A model generated the notes under the pieces. The model worked only from the letters and a program-made list of their open reading frames with translations. It was not told the DNA's origin and did not search any database. From Chitinophagaceae bacterium (GTDB taxonomy: Bacteria; Bacteroidota; Bacteroidia; Chitinophagales; Chitinophagaceae), in NCBI GenBank assembly GCA_016720825.1, contig JADKJV010000007.1, forward strand, positions 124,001-188,000: a stretch of DNA of 64,000 nt. Direction: 5' to 3'. A program made the position numbers and the translations under genes. Below, piece by piece: positions 45,574 to 54,776 of this stretch. Numbering within the stretch: the stretch's first letter is position 1; the number at the start of each line of letters is the position of its first letter.

Positions 45574-47043
45574 TTAGTGTATTATCACCACCGTCCCCCT
45601 CTGCCTTTCCTCCTTACCCCCCAACACCTTATACTCCGCCTTCCACACAAATATGCCTGTTGTGTTTTCAGCACCACCCGTCTTGCCATCCCATTTCTCA
45701 AAAGGATTGGTTGTTCTGAAGACCAGTTGCCCCCAGCGGTTATAAACCGATAAACGATAACTCGTCAGCAAACCAATTCCGCCAATCACACCAAAGCCGT
45801 CATTCTTTCCATCATTGTTCGGCGTAAATGCGGTGGGGAAATAAATACCACCCGTGGGACCGCCACAACCGGTGCTTAATGGAATATCAACAGTAGCGCT
45901 GTTCGGACAGGCGCCCGTGCCGCTAGCGGTTACCATATAAGTACCGGCCTGCACATTCTGCAGGTTCATGGTGGTTTGTACCGGCACTGAATTCCAGCTG
46001 TAAGTATAAGGACCCACGCCGCCCGATACCGTGGCCATTGCTTCACCACCCAAACCGGTATTGCAATCGGCAGGTGTAACCACGGATGTAGTAACACCCA
46101 ATACGCTTACATTCTTGGTAATCGTTGCGGGATTATTATCCGGACCACCCACCGTTAATGTAACTGTATAGTTTCCGGCAGCAGTGTATTGATGTACGGG
46201 ACCGGATAGTGTTGACGTATTCGCTGTTCCCGAAGCAGGGTCGCCGAAGTTCCAGTTGTGTTGTTGCGGACAAGGAGAAGATCGGTCAACAAAAGTCACA
46301 TTGCCATTACCAGAACAGGTATATGTAAAATCAGCGGTATTGGCCGGCGCTTCGCGGATGTAGATATCATCTACCGCAAAACCATCGTAATTATTACAGA
46401 TAGAACCCGCCCCGAATATAAAACGGAAAATCACCGAACCCTTACCGGCGAGATATGGCATCGTATGCCTGGCAAACAACCATCCATTACTGCCATTGCC
46501 ACCGCGACAGCTCCCGGTATTGGGCTGTATGTTTCCGGTCCAGCCGGTTTTATTGGCCGTTAATGGTGAGAGATAATTAATGCTTGCATTATTATACCAG
46601 TTATCATTCAGGCAGTTTTTAGGATCGGCCGAGGAACCAACCGTTGTCCATGTAGCTCCATCATCCGTTGAATATTGTAAACTGGCGCCGTCAAACTGGT
46701 ATTCCATCTCCCAGAATACTTTAAAACTGATATAAGGATGAACCAATAATGTGAAATCAAAACAGGGACTTTGTAAATAAGATGCTTCACTGTTGGTATA
46801 TGAACCACCGGTTAATCCGCCAACCATCCAGCATTTAGTACCCGCGCCCGCTGTAGTAATAACCGGTTTAGCAGGAGTACCCCATGCCCAATCATCACCC
46901 GATCCCCCTGATACCCAATTGCCATTGCTTGTTTCAAACCCTTCCAGGTAAGGAAAGCTGTTGATATAAGTAGTACACTGGCTATAGCCAGGACTTACCC
47001 ATACACTAACAGCAATCATTAAGAAGAATAACCTGGTCTTCAT
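45574..47043 (-). CDS. T9SS type B cargo protein with PKD domain and gliding-motility C-terminal domain
   Basis: A 489-residue exported protein: signal peptide ending SPGYSQ, a lectin-like/MAM-type beta region (about 25-235; CFDFTLLVHPYISFKVFW, FAVDDIYI), a PKD domain (HNWNFGDPASGTA), an SprB-like repeat (GGVGPYTYSWNS) and a terminal type B sorting domain (FPTAFTPNNDGKNDGFG, YNRWGQLVFRT, WDGK.GG, GIFVWKAEY). It is therefore secreted by the type IX system and displayed at the surface. Function is likely adhesion or matrix binding. Confidence 0.92.
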   Translation of the reverse strand: MKTRLFFLMIAVSVWVSPGYSQCTTYINSFPYLEGFETSNGNWVSGGSGDDWAWGTPAKPVITTAGAGTKCWMVGGLTGGSYTNSEASYLQSPCFDFTLLVHPYISFKVFWEMEYQFDGASLQYSTDDGATWTTVGSSADPKNCLNDNWYNNASINYLSPLTANKTGWTGNIQPNTGSCRGGNGSNGWLFARHTMPYLAGKGSVIFRFIFGAGSICNNYDGFAVDDIYIREAPANTADFTYTCSGNGNVTFVDRSSPCPQQHNWNFGDPASGTANTSTLSGPVHQYTAAGNYTVTLTVGGPDNNPATITKNVSVLGVTTSVVTPADCNTGLGGEAMATVSGGVGPYTYSWNSVPVQTTMNLQNVQAGTYMVTASGTGACPNSATVDIPLSTGCGGPTGGIYFPTAFTPNNDGKNDGFGVIGGIGLLTSYRLSVYNRWGQLVFRTTNPFEKWDGKTGGAENTTGIFVWKAEYKVLGGKEERQRGTVVIIH

Positions 47044-47080
47044 GTTTAACTCCCCGGATCGTTTAATTAAACGCGGACGT

Positions 47081-47088
47081 CAAAAGTA
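47081..47088 (-). promoter_or_regulatory. Predicted -7 element for the T9SS cargo gene
   Basis: TACTTTTG on the minus strand is an exact match to TAnnTTTG, 38 bases before the ATG. The -33 element is weak. Confidence 0.45.
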
Positions 47089-47226
47089 CAATGAATCGGC
47101 TGGATCATTAACCATTCTTTGAATAATGTAACCCGTTGGTTAAATCCATTCTTAATAACGATCAATATTAAACGTTGAGGTTATTCAACCATCCAACCGA
47201 ATTATACACATTTAACTTTCATAAAC

Positions 47227-47256
47227 TTGTTACATAAAACTTTATTTCTATCTTTT
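47227..47256 (+). promoter_or_regulatory. Predicted promoter of the SET/ATP-grasp cluster
   Basis: TTG at 47227-47229, a 19-base spacer and TATCTTTT at 47249-47256 (7 of 8 to TAnnTTTG), 24 bases before the ATG of the first SET gene. Confidence 0.5.
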
Positions 47257-47280
47257 CATTTCAATACTTACTGACTTTTT

Positions 47281-47790
47281 ATGGCCCCTCTTTCTAACCC
47301 TGCTTACCGCACGATAAGCAATCATGTTATTGCTGAAGTGCGACAAAAAATTTCCAATGACCAGAATGCATTGTTCACACTCCGCGCCTATAATGCCGGT
47401 GATGTGATTGCTGATTTTTCAGCAGGCACCATTGCATCTGAGCCCACCTATTTAACCGTTCAGGTTGATGATGGAAAGCATATCACCCTGCAACCCGAGT
47501 TCCTGCAGTACATCAATCACAGCTGCGAACCCAATGTATTCTTCGATACAACAGCTATGAATCTGGTAGCCCTGCGCGACCTGCATCCCGGAGAGGAATT
47601 CACCTTTTTCTATCCTTCTACCGAATGGAAAATGACACAATCGTTTAGTTGTTACTGCGGAACACCTTCCTGTATTGGATTGGTACGCGGTGCAGCATTC
47701 CTCTCGGAAGACAGCTGGAAAAAATACCGCTTCACGGATTATATCCGCCAGCAGATCGCTAAAAAGAATACCAGCATTAAAGTAGCCTGA
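47281..47790 (+). CDS. SET domain-containing protein (predicted protein lysine methyltransferase)
   Basis: A 169-residue stand-alone SET protein. The core motif YINHSCEPN (NHSC at 79-82) and the later GEEFTFFYPSTEW form the S-adenosylmethionine and lysine channel. A post-SET cysteine cluster CYCGTPSC (Cys124, 126, 131) could bind zinc with Cys82. It lacks a signal peptide. It is the first gene of a cluster and ends 4 bases before an ATP-grasp gene, so the two are coupled. Target unknown; a peptide or protein modified by the neighbouring ligases is a reasonable guess. Confidence 0.85.
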   Translation: MAPLSNPAYRTISNHVIAEVRQKISNDQNALFTLRAYNAGDVIADFSAGTIASEPTYLTVQVDDGKHITLQPEFLQYINHSCEPNVFFDTTAMNLVALRDLHPGEEFTFFYPSTEWKMTQSFSCYCGTPSCIGLVRGAAFLSEDSWKKYRFTDYIRQQIAKKNTSIKVA

Positions 47791-47794
47791 TCCG

Positions 47795-48958
47795 ATGAAA
47801 ACAGCCGAAGCCATCCGTTTACTGAAACCGTATACTATTTGGGTACTCGCTCCGCACCTGGAATCCGAAGACCCCAACATCCAGCATTATTACGACTTTA
47901 CCCAAAGCATCAAGGAATATACTGCCGTGTTTGCCGAACTGGAACTTGAATGGAAATGGCAGCCCGTGACGATGAACGATTATAAAAAAGTAATCAGCGA
48001 CATCGCCACCAGCAACACCGGCAAAACGCCATTGGTATTAAACCTCTGCGATGGTGATGAAGTAAACGGCACCCCCGGCGTATCGGTAATCCACGAGCTC
48101 GACAAACACCAGCTGATCTATACCGGCTCCGATGTTCATTTTTATAACCTGACCACTTCCAAGATCCCCATGAAAAAGGCTTTTGATAAAGCCGGGGTAT
48201 CTACAGCCGCCTGGCGCGTTATCACCGGTAAAAAAGGATCCACCCGCGGTATCTGCGAAAGAGTGGGCACACCGCTGATCATTAAACCCGCCGTTTCCGG
48301 TGGCAGCATGGGCGTATCTGTAAAAAATGTAGTGAACAACGAAGAAGAACTCCTCGCCCGCGTGGAAGAACTCAACAATGGCTACCATGGCTGGAACCTC
48401 CTGGCCGATGGCTTATTTGTAGAACAGTACATCACCGGTCCCGAATTCACAACCTTTATCACCGGCTCTTTCGATGACCCCACATACTGCAAAGTATACG
48501 AACCGGTGCACCGGGTATTCCACCATTCATTACCCGATAATGAGAAATTCCTCTCCTTCGACCGCCTCTGGGAAATCTATGACAACGAGACCCCGATGCC
48601 CGAGAACGAGAACTTTTATGAATATACTTCCGTAGCACCCGCTTTAATCCCTGATTTAAAAAAACTCAGTCTCGAAGCCTATGCTGCCTGCGGCGGTAAA
48701 GGCTATACCCGCATTGATATCCGGATGGACCAGAACACCGGTAAGTTATATATGCTCGAAGCCAATGCGCAATGCGGACTCAGCGAAGACGAAAACTATA
48801 CTTCCATCGGTGCGATCCTGAAAGTATCCGGGGTCAGCTTTACTTCAGTTATTGCTGAAATCCTCCGGGATGCCCTGCGCAGGAGCGTGACCAGGAATAA
48901 ACCCGCCAGGAAGACCAAACGCAAACAACCCTCCAAACCCGCTGTTGCGGTTAAATAA
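47795..48958 (+). CDS. ATP-grasp ligase (D-Ala-D-Ala ligase-like)
   Basis: A 387-residue cytoplasmic enzyme with ATP-grasp landmarks: LIIKPAVSGGSMGVSVKNV (nucleotide loop), FVEQYITGPEFTTFI, RIDIRMD and YMLEANAQCGL (metal ligands). The N-terminal domain has DGDEVNGTPGVSVIHELDK as in D-Ala-D-Ala ligases. A basic tail of about 25 residues (RNKPARKTKRKQ) follows. Such enzymes form amide or peptide bonds from a carboxylate and an amine using ATP. The context with SET genes makes cell-wall D-Ala-D-Ala synthesis unlikely; a peptide ligase is more plausible. Confidence 0.85.
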   Translation: MKTAEAIRLLKPYTIWVLAPHLESEDPNIQHYYDFTQSIKEYTAVFAELELEWKWQPVTMNDYKKVISDIATSNTGKTPLVLNLCDGDEVNGTPGVSVIHELDKHQLIYTGSDVHFYNLTTSKIPMKKAFDKAGVSTAAWRVITGKKGSTRGICERVGTPLIIKPAVSGGSMGVSVKNVVNNEEELLARVEELNNGYHGWNLLADGLFVEQYITGPEFTTFITGSFDDPTYCKVYEPVHRVFHHSLPDNEKFLSFDRLWEIYDNETPMPENENFYEYTSVAPALIPDLKKLSLEAYAACGGKGYTRIDIRMDQNTGKLYMLEANAQCGLSEDENYTSIGAILKVSGVSFTSVIAEILRDALRRSVTRNKPARKTKRKQPSKPAVAVK

Positions 48959-49010
48959 GTTTACAGCAATCAGGTTTTTTATATTGATCCAGTTATTACC
49001 TTAGTGCGTT

Positions 49011-50466
49011 ATGAAAGTTTGTGTACTGCAGCCAGACTATTCCACCACCGGCGTGGATTATAAAAACTACGATCCCCCGCGCGATCTCGCTGTTTTAATT
49101 CCCGAAGCAGAAGTACACAACGTATTCCTGAACAAACTCACCACCTATAAACAACTCCGCGAACTCAGTAAACAGGGCTATGATGTGTTCGTGAATCTCT
49201 GCGAAGGATACCTGGAATGGGAAGTACCATCCATTGATGTAATCTATACTTTGGAGACTTTAAACCTTCCTTTTACCGGGCCCACTACCAAACTCTACGA
49301 TCCTCCCAAGGAACTGATGAAATACCTGGCCTACTGCGAAGGCGTTAATACACCGGGCTATAGCATCATCCATAAAATAGAAGATACCGAAGAAGCGCTT
49401 CGTCACCTGCGCTTCCCGTTATTCGTGAAACCAGCTAAAGCCGGCGACAGTCTCGGCGTGGATGAACATTCGCTGGTAAAATACCAAAGAAGAACTCGTT
49501 GATAAAGCCGGTCTCATCCTGGAAGAATATGGTCCCTTACTGGTGGAAGAATACATTGCCGGCCGCGAGTTTACTGTCCTGGTGGCCGCCAATCCCGACG
49601 GACACAGCTGCACGGTATTTAAACCCGTGGAATACCTTTTCCCGGCGGGCCGCAGTTTCAAGACTTATGCGCTGAAAACATCGGAGCTCCACCCCGACTG
49701 CAATGTTCCCTGTAATGATCCGGAACTGGATGCCGCATTGCGGGCTGCGACGGAGAGAATTTTTAAAGGATTCAATGGCGTGGGTTATGCCCGTCTTGAT
49801 TTCCGCGTGAATGATAAAAACGAAATCTATTTCCTGGAGATCAATTTTACCTGCTCCGTATTTTATAAAGATGGATATGAGGGCTCCGCTGATTTCATCA
49901 TCAAATTTGATGGTATCGGACAAGCGGGTTTTCTCCGTCACATGATTGCTGAAGGCATCAGCCGCCACCGCCGCAAAAAGAAATGCTATGATATGAAGGG
50001 CAATTCCATTGCCGGCTTCGGTATCTATGCCAACCGCGTGATTGAAAAAGGTGAAATCATTTTTAAAGGCGAAGGCCGCTCGCAGCGCATCATCACCAAA
50101 CGATTTGTAGAGAAGAACTGGAATGAAGATGAAAAACTGCATTTCCGCCGCTATGCCTATCCCGTCAGCGAAGAACTGTTCATCTTATGGGATGAAGATC
50201 CCGCTGAATGGGCTCCCCAAAACCACAGTTGCGATCCCAATACTGCATTTGCCGGTCTCGACGTAAAAGCACTCCGCGATATCAAAGCCGGTGAAGAACT
50301 CACGCTCGATTACGCCGATTTCCTCGACGAAAACATGGAACCCTTTAACTGCCAGTGCAGCGCCCCCAATTGCCGGGGTTTAATCAGCGGACCTGTAAAT
50401 AATTCGTTAACGGTCAGGGAACAATCTCTCCACAGGTTAAACCATCAGGCCTCAGATTTGTCTTAA
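49011..50466 (+). CDS. ATP-grasp ligase fused to SET domain, one frameshift
   Basis: Two frames join into about 485 residues. Residues 1-320 form a D-Ala-D-Ala ligase-like ATP-grasp domain (LCEGYLEWEVPSIDVIYTLE, FPLFVKPAKAGDSLGVDE, LLVEEYIAGREFTVLV, RLDFRVND, YFLEINFTC). Residues about 330-470 form a SET domain (AGFGIYANRVIEKGEIIF, NHSCDPNTAF, GEELTLDYADF) with post-SET CQCSAPNC. The shift lies at the AAAA of 49478-49481, where two missing A residues would restore KNTKEELVDKAG. It is a rare one-chain combination of a ligase and a methyltransferase beside separate copies of each. The product is unknown. Confidence 0.85.
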
Positions 50467-50531
50467 TAGCACCCCATTAAATACTGCCGTGCAACCGGAA
50501 AACATTCTTTTATACATGTAAATGATATAAC

Positions 50532-51422
50532 ATGTCTCGTTTTGCCATATTGCGAAAGATTATGATGAAACACCGCTACAAGCTGGTGTTCACATATATA
50601 TTATTTACATTGGAGATGGTGGGCAATTTAATGCGGCCGTTCTTCCTTGGATTAGCCGTGAACGATCTTATTAAGGGGAGTTATGATGGATTGATCCTGC
50701 TCTGCGGCGCGCATTTAACCTGGCTGGTGGTGGGTACCATCCGGCACCGGCTGGACACCCGGACTTATTCGACGATCTATTCAGCCCTGGTCACTAATTT
50801 TTTATCCCGCAAATTCACAAGCAACGATATTTCCAAACTCAGTGCGCATTCCACCCTGGCCCGCGAGTTTGTTGATTTTTTGGAATACGACCTGGTATAT
50901 GTGATTGAAGCTTTCTTCAGCATCGTGGGTTCGCTTATCCTTTTATTCTTCTATGATTTTTCTGTCGTGCTGGTTTGCCTGAGCATTTTACTGCCGGTTA
51001 CCGCACTGAGTTATTTCTATGGGAAAAAGATGAAGCTGCTGAACAGGCAAAAAAATGATGAGCTGGAAAAACAGGTGGATATTATTTCATCCGGCAACAC
51101 GCATCTCATCAACCACCACTATAATACACTGCGCAAATTCCAAATCCGCATCAGCGACCAGGAAGCCTGGAACTTCGGGTTTATGGAAATCATGGTGATG
51201 ATTGTTATTGGTATTTCCCTGCTGATTACAAATAAAACCGCCGGCGGCGGTATGGAAGCGGGCAGCCTGATCGGTATTTACAGTTATATCCAGCGGTTTG
51301 TATCCGGACTGGACACGATCCCCTATACGGTACAACGCATCAGTTCGCTGAATGATATTACGCGGAGAATTGAATTGCAACAGGAGGATCTCATTGACCC
51401 CGAATTCAGGGAAGTGGCCTGA
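50532..51422 (+). CDS. ABC transporter transmembrane domain protein without ATPase
   Basis: A 296-residue protein with about six spans, matching an ABC exporter membrane domain (ABC_membrane_3 type: RPFFLGLAVNDLI, IRHRLDTRTYSTIYSALVTNF). The chain stops after the last span and coil, with no Walker motifs, so a separate ATPase is required or it has another role. It lies 65 bases after the ATP-grasp::SET gene on the same strand and directly abuts the convergent mnmG stop. It could export the product of the cluster (inference). Confidence 0.8.
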   Translation: MSRFAILRKIMMKHRYKLVFTYILFTLEMVGNLMRPFFLGLAVNDLIKGSYDGLILLCGAHLTWLVVGTIRHRLDTRTYSTIYSALVTNFLSRKFTSNDISKLSAHSTLAREFVDFLEYDLVYVIEAFFSIVGSLILLFFYDFSVVLVCLSILLPVTALSYFYGKKMKLLNRQKNDELEKQVDIISSGNTHLINHHYNTLRKFQIRISDQEAWNFGFMEIMVMIVIGISLLITNKTAGGGMEAGSLIGIYSYIQRFVSGLDTIPYTVQRISSLNDITRRIELQQEDLIDPEFREVA

Positions 51423-53286
51423 TTACCGGCCCATATAAACCATCAGGATCTGCACATCACTGGGGTTAATCCCCGAAATGCGGCTGGCCTGTCCGAGCGT
51501 ACGCGGCCTGATCCGGTTTAATTTTTCACGGGCTTCATTTCCGAGGGAAATAATCTTTTTATAATCGAATTGTGCGGGAATTTCAAGGTCTTCTAACTGC
51601 GACATCCTGGCCACAATTTCTTTTTCCTTCCCGATATATACATCATACTTTACCTGGATAGAAGCCTGCTCGAGCGAATCGGTCGTGAATGGTTTTAAGT
51701 GCAGCCGCCAGCTCCGGAATGGTATTCATCATATCAGGCAGCTCCACATCCGGACGCAGTAAAATTTTCTGTGCTTTTTGTTTTTCAGAAATCGCAGAAG
51801 ACTGGATCGTTTCCAGCCAGGCATTCACCGATCCCGGCTCAACCATAAATGAACTGAGAACAGATTTGATTTCTTCCACCTGCTTTTTCTTCTCTTCCAC
51901 TTTGGTCATGCGTTCTGCAGATGCCAATCCGATTTTATGGCTCATTTCTGTCAGACGTAAATCCGCATTATCCTGACGCAGCAATGTCCTGAACTCTGCA
52001 CGCGATGTAAACATGCGGTAAGGCTCTTCTGTTCCTTTGCTGATTAAATCATCAATGAGCACACCAATGTATGCATCACTTCTTTTCAATATCACGGGCG
52101 CTAATTCTTTCGACGCCTGGTGTGCATTGATACCCGCCATCAATCCCTGGCAAGCGGCTTCTTCATATCCGGTCGTGCCATTGATTTGTCCCGCGAAAAA
52201 TAAATTCTTAATCAGTTTTGTCTCGAGCGAATAATCCAATTGTGTTGGCGGAAAGAAATCATATTCGATCGCATAACCCGGACGGAACATTCTCACATGC
52301 TCAAAACCTGGAACTATACGAAGGGCTTCGTATTGCACATCTTCCGGCAATGAGGTGGAAAAGCCGTTGACATATATTTCAACCGTATTCCAGCCTTCCG
52401 GTTCTACAAACAACTGGTGTCTGTCCCTTTCGGCGAAACGGTTAATCTTATCTTCTATACTGGGGCAATAGCGTGGTCCCACCCCGTCAATACGGCCGGC
52501 GAACATGGGACTCCGGTCAAACCCGGTTTTCAATTTATCATGCACCGCCTGGTTGGTATAAGTGATCCAGCAGCTTCTTTGTTTCGTTGGCTTGGGAATA
52601 TCCAGGTAAGAAAAGCCTACAATTTCATCATCTCCGGGCTGTTCTTCCATTTTGGTATAATCCAGGCTGCGGCCATCCACCCTTGGCGGCGTTCCTGTTT
52701 TCAGGCGATCGCTTTCAAATCCCAGCGAAACGAGTTGTTCGGTGATTCCGGTCGCGGCTTTCTCTGCCATCCGGCCTCCGCCAAAGTTCTTCTCTCCTAT
52801 ATGAACGATCCCGTTCAGGAATGTTCCGTTGGTCAGCACCACCGATTTGGCCATGATTTCATGTCCGAGTCCGGTCACCACGCCCTTCACTCTTCCGTCT
52901 TTCACCACCAAACCCTTCACCATATCCTGGTAGAAATCCAGATTCATGGTTTTTTCCAGCATTTCCCGCCATTTCTGGGAGAAAAGCATGCGGTCGTTCT
53001 GCGCGCGGGGGCTCCACATCGCCGGACCTTTTGAACGGTTCAGCATCCTGAACTGGATCATGCTCTCGTCGGTCACAATTCCGGAATACCCGCCCATGGC
53101 GTCAATCTCCCGCACAATTTGTCCCTTGGCAATCCCGCCCATAGCAGGATTACAGCTCATTTGCGCGATGGTTTGCATATTCATGGTCACCAAAAGCACT
53201 TTTGAGCCCAGATTGGCCGCGGCCGCTGCTGCTTCACAACCGGCGTGACCGGCTCCAACTACTATGACATCGTATTCTGGAAACAT
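51423..53286 (-). CDS. mnmG: tRNA uridine-5-carboxymethylaminomethyl(34) synthesis enzyme, one frameshift
   Basis: Two frames form a full MnmG of about 620 residues, which with MnmE modifies the tRNA wobble uridine. Visible are the FAD motif DVIVVGAGHAGCEAAAAAANLG, SCNPAMGGIAKGQIVREIDA, GTPPRVDGRS, FFAGQINGTTGYEEAACQG and, after the break, the end MSQLEDLEIP...RPRTLGQASRISGINPSD. The shift is in the AAAA run (minus strand) at 51693-51696; one A fewer, or two more, restores PFTTDSLEQASIQVKYDVYIGKE in family register. Because mnmG is highly conserved, a consensus error is most likely. Confidence 0.93.
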
Positions 53287-53310
53287 ATTCGGGGATGCAA
53301 AGGTACCGCC

Positions 53311-53934
53311 TTAATCCGGCTGCTTACCCAGGTTTTTAAGGAACTCGTTCTCTTTTTTCACTTCTTCGGGCGATTTACCCTCATTTAACAGCTCAAATTC
53401 ATATTGGTTAAAGCCGGCCAGGTCTTTTAAAAGATCCTTCCGCTCCAACAGGAACCCAATTTGTTTCTCCGGAGCCGTTATTTCTACTTCCTGCATGGAT
53501 TTAATCTTCTCCAGCATGCCCTTGCACATTTCCAGACCGGTCTCTTTCTCCAGGGTCTCATAATATTTCCGGGCAAAATTCAGGGCCAGTCCCGTTTCCT
53601 TCTCTTTCTTACTCGCCGGAACCATCCGGATATTGGTAAAATGCCAGCAAAGGCGGAGGTCTTCTTCTTTATGTATATCAAAACAGGAAAGGGGAACGAT
53701 ATGATCAAACTGCCAGCTCTTGCCGAAATCCTCCCAGCCAACCCCTTCGGGGAACTGGATGGCGATCCATTTCCTGAAATCTGCAATGGGGAGACCGAAA
53801 TATGGGGCATAAGCGGGACAATCATTCTGCTGTATAATATATCTCCTCAGGGTAATCTGCCATTTCCGCTTTTCCCGGTTTACGGCCAGGGCCGGACTCT
53901 CATCCAATTGCCTTGTCCACCTTTTCCTTGCCAT
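53311..53934 (-). CDS. Uncharacterised protein with HNH-like motif
   Basis: A 207-residue cytoplasmic protein. Residues 65-110 contain WQFDHIVPLSCFD...LCWHFTNIRMVPA, which matches the spacing of an HNH/His-Me finger nuclease (DH...L.N..P), but zinc-binding cysteine pairs are missing. The C-terminal half is helical and charged. I choose the ATG at 53934 over the GTG at 53949. It lies just upstream of mnmG on the same strand. It may be a small nuclease or a degenerate HNH fold; no partner suggests a defence role. Confidence 0.55.
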   Translation of the reverse strand: MARKRWTRQLDESPALAVNREKRKWQITLRRYIIQQNDCPAYAPYFGLPIADFRKWIAIQFPEGVGWEDFGKSWQFDHIVPLSCFDIHKEEDLRLCWHFTNIRMVPASKKEKETGLALNFARKYYETLEKETGLEMCKGMLEKIKSMQEVEITAPEKQIGFLLERKDLLKDLAGFNQYEFELLNEGKSPEEVKKENEFLKNLGKQPD

Positions 53935-54002
53935 ATCAATTGTTTTCACAAAGATATGTTTTCACATGACACAGTTTCGGCCTGAAACAGTTTTTTGTGG
54001 AA

Positions 54003-54437
54003 CTATTTAAAGTATTTCTGAAGATAGAAGTCCTCCATGGCGCGCATCTTCTTCTTTTCTCCGGGCTTTTTATCGCCATAGCCGCAGAAATGAAGAACTC
54101 CGTGGAAAATAACCCGGTGGAGCTCGGATTTAAAGGTTTGCTTTAAGGTCCTGGCGTTATCAGAGACCCGGTCAACGCTGATATAGATTTCACCCTGGAG
54201 CGGGTTGGCGGGACCAGACAGGTCGAAGCTGATGATATCCGTATAATAATGGTGCTTGAGGAAATCGAGGTTAATGTTTAACAGGTACTCATCGGAACAA
54301 AACACCACACTGAGTGTTTCTAACTTCCTGCCTTCCTGTGTCATGATATAAGAAAGAAATTTTTTGAGCGCAGTTCTCTTCGGGAGAAAAACAGGCTTTT
54401 TCTGAAAAAAGAATTCTATACTTGACCTTTGAGGCAT
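54003..54437 (-). CDS. ybeY: rRNA maturation RNase YbeY
   Basis: A 144-residue metalloprotein needed for 16S rRNA 3' end processing and ribosome quality control. It has LSVVFCSDEYLLNIN, YTDIISFDLSG, GEIYISVDRV and the zinc motif FHGVLHFCGYGDK. The third histidine of the common HGxLHLxGYDH pattern is absent, as in other Bacteroidota homologues I recall. The start at 54437 (MPQRSSIEFF) fits the family; the longer frame overlaps the divergent feoA gene. Confidence 0.92.
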   Translation of the reverse strand: MPQRSSIEFFFQKKPVFLPKRTALKKFLSYIMTQEGRKLETLSVVFCSDEYLLNINLDFLKHHYYTDIISFDLSGPANPLQGEIYISVDRVSDNARTLKQTFKSELHRVIFHGVLHFCGYGDKKPGEKKKMRAMEDFYLQKYFK

Positions 54438-54498
54438 ATTTTCAAAATTCGTAAACAATTGCAAAACAGCAAGAATAGTTTTGCCTAAATAACGATTC

Positions 54499-54729
54499 AT
54501 GGTGCGAAAGCTTTCCGAACTCAAGCCTGGACAAAGAGGCGTAATAAAAGAATTCAGCAATAACGAGATATTCCTGAAACTGATGGAAATGGGCTGCGTC
54601 CCAGGCGAGAAAATCCTGATGGAACAAGTCGCGCCCCTGGGAGATCCGATCTCCATTTCGGTGGCCGGCTATCACCTCAGTCTGCGACTGAATGAAGCGG
54701 AACACATCTTTGTGGAAACAACTAATTGA
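54499..54729 (+). CDS. feoA: Ferrous iron transport protein A
   Basis: A 76-residue SH3-like FeoA protein: LSELKPGQRGVIKEFSN, LMEMGCVPGEKILM, GDPISISVAGYHLSLRLNEA. FeoA supports the FeoB iron(II) importer at the inner membrane. No feoB is adjacent; nadD follows after 47 bases, so feoB must lie elsewhere or this copy acts alone. Confidence 0.9.
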   Translation: MVRKLSELKPGQRGVIKEFSNNEIFLKLMEMGCVPGEKILMEQVAPLGDPISISVAGYHLSLRLNEAEHIFVETTN

Positions 54730-54776
54730 TTATCAATTAATTATATTACTAAAGAAAACCGTAATTTCGTGACAAC

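Noticed and set aside
47795..48958. Calling this gene ddl (cell-wall D-Ala-D-Ala ligase)
   Set aside because: The general fold fits, but the basic tail, SET neighbours and second ATP-grasp gene argue for another substrate.
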